64,000 nt of DNA from Aspidiotus rigidus (taxonomy: Eukaryota > Arthropoda > Insecta > Hemiptera > Diaspididae), in assembly GCA_035079385.1 (NCBI GenBank), contig JAVHKY010000028.1:2170001-2234000 (forward strand). The letters are read 5' to 3'. Shown here piece by piece: positions 1-11,000 of this stretch. A program made the translations under genes and the position numbers. Every line of letters begins with the position of its first letter. Within the stretch, counting starts at the first letter, position 1. The notes below the pieces were generated by a model. The model had not been told where the DNA came from. It saw only the letters and a list, made by a program, of their open reading frames with translations, and ran no database searches.

Positions 1-2296
1 AGATTCAATAGCGAAGTATCGCTCGAACCTTTTATGTTGCCTTACCTTTCCTGGTGGACACAATAGCGTGTATTACGCTCGTGTCGGTTCGTTGTTGCAC
101 ACGAGAAAGAAAGGGAGAGAGGAGGTAGATAAGATAACACTAGCGTGCGGGTGAAAACTAACAAAACGAGTCCGCGATCACGTCCTGCTCTGCTACCATA
201 AAAAAGATTATAAAGACGATAATCGAACCGAATTTTATTTTTATCATACTCGTAATTTTATCACATTGAGGGCTACATCGTACTCGTATATAAGAGATAG
301 AATTCGTAACTTTGTCTGCGAGTACGATGTAACCAAAATGAATCGTGCGTAATCTAGGTATGTACATGTAAATAATGTTCTCGCTCCGCGACAAGTTGTT
401 CTTGAGTAGTGGGAATCCGAAAAAATTTTTCCAGAGAGAAATGGCAACACTGCTCTAATTGGAAGAATTATTTTTTTTATACGTGCTGGTAACACTGATC
501 ATTAATCGACCAATATCAGTGCGTAAACCTAAGTGGCTTATCCCACACCCTTAAAGTCACAGGTTTGGAGGAAATACAGTCGCACTGACATTCGGTAACA
601 CTGATTGCTACTATGTAGAGATCGACCCGGCAGACTCAGTCTGCAAGAGAACGAAACAAACGATGAACCATAAGTAATGGTCGCTTACGGCTTCACTTCT
701 GCACGAGCCAAAATGGTAAATACCTACTAGCACCTTCGAGAAGTTTCAAGAACTTATCTTCTGTTGTCGACTTGCCCGCGAATCGCGATAATTGTCATAT
801 TCAATATAAAACCTGCAGATAGATTATAAAAGAGTTCGAAGAGTACAGTACGTGACAGTACATTTTGTTCATGGTTGAATAAAGATCGTTTTAGCTACTT
901 TTGTCCGTCTTTTGCATGTTCTACATCTATTTCTCTATCTTAATTTCTTTTGGTAGAAATATTATTTAGCAAAAACCCGAAGTTGATGACAGAATGATTC
1001 CCGCATTTTTTTTCCTCTCCAAGATTTTGTCCGCTCGAAGAAAAATATTCTTCAGGATTTTTTGGAGAGATTTTGTACACGACATCTCGCACAGGATCAA
1101 GTTTCCAGCCGATGGCTGCACTTGCATTCAAATTCTGGTATAAATGACGTCATCCAAATGAAGAGAAATTATGCAAGTGCTGCCATGATCTACGCTAATG
1201 TGGCAACGATAATCTCTGTTCCACGTTAACGCGGAAGGCTTCTGAGTACTCTGGCTCGTTGAGTCGATTCAGTTTGCTTCCAAATGTTCAACGTTGGCAT
1301 CCGTAGAGTGAGATTCATATATGCTAAAAAACTACTCAAACAAGATAGCTGAGATAATATTGAAAAGTTTCTAAATCTCATCACTTAAATATTCACAAAA
1401 AAATTCTCATTCAGACAAGGGTCAATCAAACACAACAAGCGCAAAAATAATCCTAGGAATACGCTAACGTTTTCAATTTTTTTCGGGGAAATGAGCACGA
1501 GACAACGCGTCTGAATAAAAATTTCAGGTAACTGTGCATCAACAGTAAATTGAATAACCTCTATTCAAAACTGTGCTTTATTATTTTAAACTGAATTTTC
1601 TGCGACATTTCTCAAGAGACATCGCGTCCGAGTTGGTAACTAAGCAGTCTTTGTAATTATTGCTTACTACTTTTGAGTATCCCTTTTTTAGAAAGTCTAA
1701 TGTAACCTGGAGAATCATATAAACTAAACTGACCTGCCGTGAATTTCATAACTTGTATTCGAAAACTCCAAATCTACACCGCGGTTTATTATTTTATATT
1801 CGATTTTGTACGATATTTTTAAATAAATACCATTTTTAAAAGTAAGTCTACAGGAAAATATTGCGTATAGGTTTATTGTGAAGAGATGTGATTCATTACT
1901 CCGACCCGAATCTCATTTCATCGCACTCGAAAAAAATTGGTAATACTACATGTGATATTCTGAAATATTAGTTATAGGTACATCTCCGCAATCATGACCT
2001 CGGAATTACAACTACAAAACCGAACTGCTCGATGCACATATTTTAGTACAAAATAAACTTCCTATTATATGTCAAGGACACAGTCAGATTTGCGATAATG
2101 AACGTCATGACATCAAGTACTACGCAGAATACCTAATCAAATTGATATACTGAATATTCAAAAGAACGATTCCTATCTAGACTTGCGAACACAAGCACGA
2201 AAATACATCGAATCATGGTGTCTTACATTCTTGTTTTCAATTTTTTCTTAAAGGATGTGCGCGAGACATCGTATATAAGTGAAAATCGAGGCAGCT
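1..2296. other. Non-coding stretch upstream of the protease genes
   Basis: I see no convincing coding exon, RNA gene or repeat here. The sequence is AT-rich with scattered stops in all frames. A TATA-like string (TATATAAG, about 2272-2279) lies only about 20 bases before the first ATG of the modular protease. If it is a real TATA box, transcription would start at or after that ATG, so either it is not the promoter element or the leader is extremely short. Confidence 0.6.
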
Positions 2297-4957
2297 ATGT
2301 ATAGGACACTAAAAAACAGTTATTCTGAAAATTTTGTGCCCCTAATATTTATTTTATGCTTGGTTTTTCTTAGTATCATTCAAAGTAAGTAAGCAAGAAC
2401 ATCAAATTTCATATCAGTTGATTACGATATGAAGGTCTTACCAACAAATGGTTGGTATTCTTCCAGTTAAGCATTTAGAGTATAGCCAGGATTTACAACT
2501 AGATGGGCCAAGACAAATTGATCTCGCGGGAGGAACTCAATGCACGAAGTAAGTTTTCTTCCTATATAAAATAATTATGACAGCAATCTCATGCTCGTTT
2601 ACTTCCGGTATGTCAAAAATAGTAACAGCGCGAAGGATTTGGTCGAAATGGATATTTCAGTATCCAACAATGCGGTAAGATTGTACCGTCCTGCTGGTTT
2701 TTTTTCAAGCTGTTTGGCTCCCATAAGAATAACATAGAGAGTACAGATCGTTGTGTAATTAATTGGAAATAAAAATGAAATACGAATTTCCAAATTTTTT
2801 TCTTCTCAAATGACGAAGACTTTATCAGTATGAACTTTTGATTCATTATTATTTTACTACTTTCTATCAATGACTCGGTGATCTCCACTTCCTGTGTGTT
2901 TTTTACTAAAGCAAACAATTCAGATGAACTTTCTTTTGAAGAATGGCTATTTGTACACAATCTGCGACATCACACAAAACATTCCTGTAAGGTATTCTTC
3001 CTTATATTTTAAAGACTGGTTCCGATTTCCTCCGCCCCCTCCCGCAAATGAGTCCCAATACACGCTACTTTTTCATACCTACTGAATTCTCCTTTGTAAT
3101 TTCGGCTGTGATAATCAATTTTGCGCTACCGGTGACCATCATTCAAAAATGTGCTTCCGGTACCTACCAGTGTCACATCATTTGATTTCGAAAATAATTT
3201 GTAGCACATTTTGCTGCGCTTCTCTCTAATAGATATTTTAATCGTGGTCGCAATATAATTTCATTTTTGTGATGAATGGAACAGGAGAAACGACTGGAAA
3301 TGTAAATCATCGGACATGTGCATCCCGAGAGAAATCAAATGTGACGGCAAAAAAGATTGCAATGACGGCAGCGATGAAGACTTTGAGGAATGCAATTACT
3401 TAAGACACCGGTAAGTTTCTGCCCTTAATTGAGGAATTTAACACAAGTCGAATACTTATTGGTAATCGATTACACAAGTGATAATTATTTGCTACCTCGA
3501 TATGCCGTACTCAGTTTTCGTGTGACACGCGCAGCTGTAAATGATTTACAGATTGGCATTTGCGAAATACCGAGTGGGCCTTTCAAAACCGTTTATACCA
3601 CCGACGATACCGATAACTGGTTGAGTATTTCAGCCGGCTCGAAAATACCGAAATTCTCCCGGATTTTAATCACTTGCGACTCGGATCACTTGTTCCCAGA
3701 CGGCGGAACATCTCAAGAGTTGTCTTGTATTCGAAAGGATAAGTGGAATCCACCCTTGAAAAAGTGCGAAAGTACGTTTCTTAGCATTTTATGTGCGAAG
3801 TCTCAAAATTTATAATTTTTAGGAGAAATGTAAAAACTATTCCGAAAAGTCCTCCGACTTTTTCAAATTGCAAGGTATCTTATTTCTCATTTTTCAGAAT
3901 TATGTCCAGTGCTGGAACCTATCAATTTGGAGTTATCTTGCTACAGGGAGGGACGAAAGGTTGATTGTAATGACCATATTGCACAAGGCACAACCGCACA
4001 ACCTCAATGTAAACCTCTGTTCCACTTCGATAAATATCAAGATTACCGGCAACTGACTTGTAAGGAAAATGGGAAGTGGGATCACGAGCTTCACAAGTGT
4101 GTAACAGGTAAGGAATAGAATCAAATCGTACCTCTTCCTATGATCAAAGTAAAAAAATATAACACAACACTAAAGTAATGACTGAAAAATAGAGAAAGAG
4201 TCTACTGTAATAATCTGCGTAGTGTCGACAAGGCCATGGACAATTGAAGGTTGACAATGAACGCACCCTCATCAATTGACGCTAAGGTATCTCATTAATT
4301 CTTCCCGCTTCCCCAACAAGATAGCAGGTTGATCACTGAGAGATACTAGTTACCAATATTTAGACCAAAGGGAAGCACAGACTGATAAACTACTTCAGCG
4401 AATGGTCATAGAATTTAACAATATCGTCCGTCAATTATATTGTGCAATCGAAATAACCTAAACACTCATTTTGGATACATCGACACCACACGAGTTATCC
4501 GAATCTTTGACCAGGGTCATAAAAAATTCCATATAGCATTCAACATTTTTTGAAGTTTAAATATGAAATCTGGATTCATTTTATACATAGATTGCGGTGT
4601 TCTCACTTCGAACCCAGAAACACTGATTCACGATGGCAACGTGACAAAGCCGATTGATTCGCCTTGGAATGTAGCTATTTACGATATTGCCAGAAATTAT
4701 ACGTTAATCTGCGGCGGCACATTGATCAATACCAGAATGGTAGTCTCAGGTGAATACAATTGAAATCCCAACTATCTCTCAAGTAGATTTAGAAAAATTA
4801 AAAGAATTCTGCTCATCTTTTAGCTGCTCATTGCTTTTACGACAGAAGGAATGGTAGACCTGTAAACAATACAGCAAAGTACGAAATAATGGTGGGCAAG
4901 TACACCAGGGATTACAAAATCAAAGATAACAGTCAGCAGAAAGCGTTCAAAGTATAA
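2297..4957 (+). CDS. Modular serine protease (ModSP/HP14-like), N-terminal half; truncated trypsin domain
   Basis: Seven exons join in phase: 2297-2384, 2467-2548, 3285-3410, 3479-3771 (acceptor least certain), 3898-4107, 4591-4749 and 4824-4951, giving 362 codons. Exon 1 encodes a hydrophobic signal peptide starting at the ATG at 2297. Exons 2-3 give a six-cysteine LDLa domain with the [13 protein letters not shown] calcium-binding core. Exons 4 and 5 each give a sushi (CCP)-like module. Exons 6-7 begin a trypsin domain: a DCGV linker cysteine, an activation-like site at [21 protein letters not shown] and the catalytic His in SAAHC across the exon 6/7 junction. After AFK the frame reads V then stop (4952-4957). 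No exon carrying the catalytic Asp or Ser was found before the next gene. Family members initiate Toll and melanization cascades in hemolymph. Here the protein is either truncated or continues through exons I cannot see. P1 Leu rather than Arg/Lys fits the unusual activation sites reported in this family. Confidence 0.8.
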
Positions 4958-5060
4958 GCTTTTCTCGTACAATTTTTGTGTAAATAATCCCTTAGTGGAT
5001 ATCACGTGATAGCGAAATTTTCTTTTTCATTTTGTTCTCTCAAATAATCATCTCGGGTGC

Positions 5061-8000
5061 ATGCAACTTCTATGTTTTCAATTAATTCAGTCAGCGTTCG
5101 GTGATCAGGCGAGGAGAAAGTTTAAGACGTATTATTTCAACTAGAAGAAACTATCAAACTCAGTTACGTGATCAGCATTCATCGCCCCTTCCTTCGTTTA
5201 CATAGCGTCTGTAAAGCGCAACAATTACAAATTAGTCTCAAATTATATATTTTATACCTTCCCAGAGGCCTTGTCATTGCAACTATCATAAACTTGCCCC
5301 GGGCTGACGACCATTGAGGAGATAGAAAACCCTTCCCCCCAAAAAATAAAAAAGAATGTAGGGGTAAAGAAACGTTTACTGATGTCAAGTATAGGAGTTT
5401 TATCAGTCAACTGGGATTTGTTTACTTGAATTTTTTATAGAAACAATTTGCAGTAGCTATAATACTTCGGAAAATACATGGACATGTAAACGTAGATCAG
5501 AGTGCGTATGGTCAGCAGAAATCACAAATACCAATCAAGAACATACATGTGGATCTGGTAGATATGTCAAAAAAATATGCTGCCCAAATAATCGTCCAAA
5601 ACCATCAAAAAATACTACTCCAAAGCCAATCGCTCCAGCTCCTCGTCCAATAGATCATATTAAAATTATTCGACAAAGTAAGTGGAAATTAATTATTATC
5701 AAAGCGTCGGTCGTAGAATGAAGGTGTAGATAGCGCGCTTACGTATGGGCCGTGGTCGACGACTTTGATATCGTTTCGGAACTGTGGTAAGGATTGAATA
5801 TCACCCTTATTTATCTGGTTGTAGTCGAAATATTTTTGTGAGATGTAACACACTTGATAGAATTTCTCAGATGAACTGATTGGTTATACGTGGTCTAATT
5901 AATGTAGCTTATTTCCGTAGAATGCGTGGAATATTCACAAGCGAGATATTTCAATAAGTGCGACGACGAAAATGTGTCCGGCAAGAGAAAGAACTGCAAG
6001 ATGCGACTCGACTGTCAGCCGGCGGTAATAGATGACGATGAGATCGCTAAACCAGGAGTCCATCCGCATATGGTACCGACATTCAACTGCCTATCCTTTC
6101 AAAGACTCGAACTGGTTGGCCACACAACGAATAATTCTCCCGATGAATGCGATCAAGATTTCAGGGAGTTAATTTTGGGTGCTCTGACCCAGTCTCAAGA
6201 GATAGAAAATTTTCGAAGTCGAATAGACACGTAATACGAGAAATGAAAAACAAATTGAAGACAAGTACACACTTTCTGAGATGGGAGAAGTTCTAGTCTC
6301 GTAGACTGAAAAGGGGCTGGATTCATTCTCGGAAAAATGTCCGAGTCTGGCATCCGAACCGGGACGTTAATAGGTATTATTTCCCCAGGTAACTTGGAAA
6401 TGTTGCATTCTAAATTTTTAAAAAATAGGGCGCCAGGTGGTGACTTTTAATACTGCGAGTAGAAACCGAAAAATTTGAATCTAGAGGTTTGAAGTAGTGT
6501 GTTTCCTAAAATTTTACGCGTAATATGAAGGGCTGTTTTTGAGTTTATGGAGATTTATTTCTCGGATTCTCTCCCCATTCGAATCCGCGTCTGTAGAAAT
6601 AATTCTATTACATTGTTTTCGAGATGATAATAATAATATAGGGCATCACTATCAGGCATTTCTACTCCAATAATCACAGAGAACACAATAGCAATGCTAA
6701 CGTATCGCATTCAAGGTCCTGCACCAGTTAGACTTTCACTGCATAATTGATATATTTTTGCTCTACATAGCCCTGAGAGATCGGTGTTATTTTTTGCAGG
6801 GATCGCTCGGCTTCGGCAAAAGTCTTCAAGCTGGGATTACCTGGAAATGCGGTTCTACACTCATAAGCGAACGTTTTTTGCTAAGTTCAGCGTCGTGTTC
6901 CTCATCCGAACGGTAAGTATAATTATGTGCATACTGCATCAGAAATTCAAAGCTTGGATCCGATCACGAGACGTTTTAGTAGGTACTTAAAAATGAATCT
7001 GACAATTCCCGCAAAGTTAGAATTCAATATTGATACAAACGAGACAAAACACGTTAATTGGGGTCTCGTCAACTTCTTGATTAGATAACTAATTAGTCGT
7101 TCATTTTACGACGGACATACGCCGAGAATAAACGAGGCACCTTTGCGTCATTTTTCAGTTTGGGTTCACCCAAGTGGGTCGGACTAGGATTATTGGATAC
7201 GATGGAATTAACGCCGGACAAGCTAAACCAAAATATATTCACTATCCTGAAGACGTTCGTTCATCCTAAATTCGAAAATGAATACAACGATATCGCACTA
7301 TTTCAGTTGGAAAAACCAATAAAGTTCACACCTTTTATCAGACCAATCTGTTTGCATACCGAGTACGCGATACCGCGAGAAACTGCAAGCAGCTCTATAA
7401 CGCTCAGTTGGGGTGTAACTGATGGAAGTGAGTACCTAACAAAATTTAGAACCAATTCGACATTCGAATTCGTCAAAAATAATTATTCATATTGTCCACC
7501 ATTTCGCGAGCTCGGTACGTAAAAAGAAAGGCTCTAGCCGGGTAAGGGGGGAAAATGGCCTTGGTCGGAAAATGTTTCAAATGTCCGTCAAAATTTTGTC
7601 CCCAATGAGAAAACTCGAGATCCAAAAAATTGGACCCATCCGCTCACCCACATGGGCTGCAGAGTGATTTTCAGGCCTAAAATCCAAATAGCTATATATC
7701 TCAGCCAATAATAATCGCACAGCAATGAAACTTAAGGACATTTTAGTATAATATGTGAACGTTCATCCATGGTATTTTTTTCAAAAAAAAAACATTCATG
7801 TTTTCCCTAGTTTCTAGCTATAACAAAACTTCAAACTCGAATAAAAAAACCCGCAATTCCTTAACTCGACCTCTCAGGTGGTGTGGAACTGAGTTGATAA
7901 TCTTGTCATATAATTCAAATCGAAATTATCATTCTACATTCCCTCCTATCATATATAGCTCGAGAGTCGAAATTCTTCTAAGTCCCCCTTCTATCATATA

Positions 8001-11000
8001 TAGCTCGGAAGTCACGATTCTTCCAAGTCCCCCTCCTATCATATATATCTCAAGACTTGAAATTCTTCTAAGTCCCCGTTCTATCATATATAGCTCGAGT
8101 CTCAAAATTTTTCCAAGTTTTTGGTTGGACGGCGGACGGTAGCTCGAAAGTCAAAATTCTTCCAAGTCCCCCCCCCCCTCCTATCATATATAGCTCGAGA
8201 CTTGAAATTCTTCTAAGTCCCCCTCCTATCATACGGTATATAGCTCGAGACTCGAAATTCTTCCAAGTCCCCCTCCTTTCATATAGCTCGAGACTCGAAA
8301 TTCTTCTAAGTCTCCCTCCTATCATATATAGCTCGAGACTCGAAATTCTTCTAAGTCCCGCAACCTAACCTAACCTGCGGACGCGGACGTTTTCTGAGGA
8401 TGTAATCTCCTAACCAAATGGATAGCGGGTTCCCCGCTGAAAAATCGGGGGGGAGGCACCTTGGGAAAATCATTCATTTGAAGCGCCATACCCTCTACTA
8501 CAACATACATGAGTACCATAGTCCTCGGTGAGGTGCAACATTCACAAAAAAATCAATATTTAATGAATTTCTGTGATTTTTCCATGAATAGCGGGGTGAG
8601 CTATGACTGCTACCGCAATAGACCGCGAGAAATCAATGGTCGATGTTCGAGGTGAAAAATACGCACTCCTCCATGATATGAGATGAAATGGGAATGTTGA
8701 TAGACCAAAAATATATTTTTAGTATTTCGTTTATCGATTTGGTCAATTCTTATGTAAACACGTCCACCAATTAGGTGGAGTACTGTTGCGCACGGCGGTC
8801 CGTACGCCACGATGAAGAGGTAATAGGAACCTGTCGGCTCCGAAGGCTCCTGAACGCCTCGGGCGGAGGATCGGCGTTACGCGACATTATAAAGAAAAAG
8901 TCTCTTTCGGTGAATAACAATGTACGTTTATTTACGATAGTAATTTTACAGCAAATGAGTGAAAAAGAAAGGGAGAAGAACGGTTGACTGGAATTTAAGA
9001 CTGAAAAGAAAGCTGGAGAGTGATCGGCCGGTGCTACAACTTTGGAGGAGAGAAAACTAGTCCCGCGGACACCGCGGAGGCTAATCACGATGATACGCTG
9101 TTGTACCCGCGGACAACGCGGCGAGCAACAGGAGGAAGTTCGGAGGTGTTAGTAGATCAGTCCCGCGGACACCGCGGAGGCTAACCGAGAGGATACGCTG
9201 TTGTACCCGCGGATACCGCGGCGAGCAACAGGAGGAAGTTTGAAGATGTTAGTAGATCAGTCCCGCGGACACCGCGGAGGCTAACCGAGAGGATACGCTG
9301 TTGTACCCGCGGACACCGCGGCGAGCAACAGGAGGAAGTTCGGAGAAGTTAACAGATCAGTCCCGCGGACACCGCGGAGGCTAACCGAGAGGATACGCTG
9401 TTGTACCCGCGGACACCGCGGCGAGCAACAGGAGGAAGTTCGGAGAAGTGAACAGATCAGTCCCGCGGACACCGCGGAGGCTAACCGAGAGGATACGCTG
9501 TTGTATCCGCGGACACCGCGGCGAGCAACAGGAGGAAGTTCGGAGAAGATAGGAAAGCTAAACCCGCGGACACCGCGGAGAATAACCCGAAGGGATAGGT
9601 AAGCGAGAAGAAAGCGAGGGAAGCTGAGGAAGCCGAGTAAGCCGAGAAAGAGTAGACTATACCCGCGGGCACCGCGGCGAATAGTCCGAAGAGGTTGTGG
9701 AAAGAAGCTATGAAAATAAAGGAAGAAGGCAAGGAGAGAAGCGAGAGAGCTAGCAGGAAAGCAGGAGAGTAAGCTGGGTGAAGCCGAAAGAGAAGTGACG
9801 AAAAGTGGCTCGCGGAGCCTATTTTATAGGGTGTTTTGGGCGCGATCTCGGCGCGATCACGTGAGGACGGTGGTAGGAGTATTTTCTACTTTTGGGGGTA
9901 GTTCGCGTAGAGTACGCGTTTGTTACGAACGAAGATGAAAGCAACATGAAAAGAACAGTTGACGTGCGAGAGAAAATACTCATTCGAAAAATATATTCGA
10001 ATAATTATTTTAATTCGTCAGTACAACAGTACGTTAGATTGAGAAAAATAGTTGAAAAATTCTCCAGTCGCTAGAACAGTCTGAAAATAGAAGAGAAGTG
10101 AAAAAATAAACTTTTTCACCATGGGGGACCGTGAGTTTTGGTGTTTCATTCATGAAATAGGTCAGTTCTCACGTAAACATGTTCGCCGAGTTTGAAAAAA
10201 ATGGTCAAAAAATTCTCCAGTCCGTTCTGGAAATGACAAAAATTAGAGAAAATCCACTTTTTCACCCTGGAGGACCGCTAGTTTTGGTATTTCATTCATG
10301 AAATAGGTCAGTTCTCACGTAAACATGTCCGCTGAGTTTGAAAAAAATAGTGAAAAAATTCTCCAGTTTCTGGGATGCCCTGGAAATAGTAAAAACTCCA
10401 GGTAATCCACTTTTCCAACATGGAAAACCGTGATTTTTCATATTCTGTTCATCAACAAGGTCAATTCTTATGTAAATACATCCCTATTTCGAAAAAAATA
10501 TTCAATAAATTCTCCAGACGCTCATTGATTGGTATGGTCGATTCTTCTGAGAACCCTTACGCCGAGTTTTAAAAAAATTTTAAAAAATTCTCCAGTCGTT
10601 GGGACGCTCTGATAATATTAAAAAATCAAAGATACACACCCGCCACAATAATTCATGTGTTATTTTCCCCCCTCGAGTCGCAACGGTACAAATTGTGTTA
10701 CTGATAGCCGTGCACTTGCATGATGTGGAGGAATACTTTTCCGAGACACAAGAAGACAATCATCTCCTTTGTATTGTCATGCTCATGAATTCCAATACTT
10801 GAAGCATTGTCACCTACTCGAGAGGAGATTCCTGCACTTCATGGAAGTGCACGGCTCCCAGTAACACAGTTTGTGCCCCTACGACTTCAGGGGAACAAAA
10901 ATAAACATTCAACACTTTAAAGTAAAGGAAATGAACCTTAGGAGTGGGTGTGTATCGGTTTTTTACTATTTCCGAAGCGTCCTAGCGACTGGAGAATTTA

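Noticed and set aside
2272..2279. TATATAAG as promoter of the modular protease
   Set aside because: It is too close to the first ATG to place a normal start site upstream of it.
6073..6234. Coding continuation of the CLIP exon to 6234
   Set aside because: Ending the exon at 6072 (HPHM, donor GTACCG) restores phase 0 and the family's normal join to the next exon (GSLGFG). The continuation has no family resemblance.
7798..8142. Plus-strand open frame of 114 codons
   Set aside because: It is a translation of the 45-bp satellite; the protein repeats with the DNA.
8364..8378. Telomeric array
   Set aside because: Only about three CCTAA units are present, far too short and interstitial.
9281..9732. 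Long minus-strand open frames in the GC-rich repeat block
   Set aside because: They exist only because the repeat is GC-rich with a fixed 100-bp unit. The predicted proteins are low-complexity and lie inside a solo LTR.
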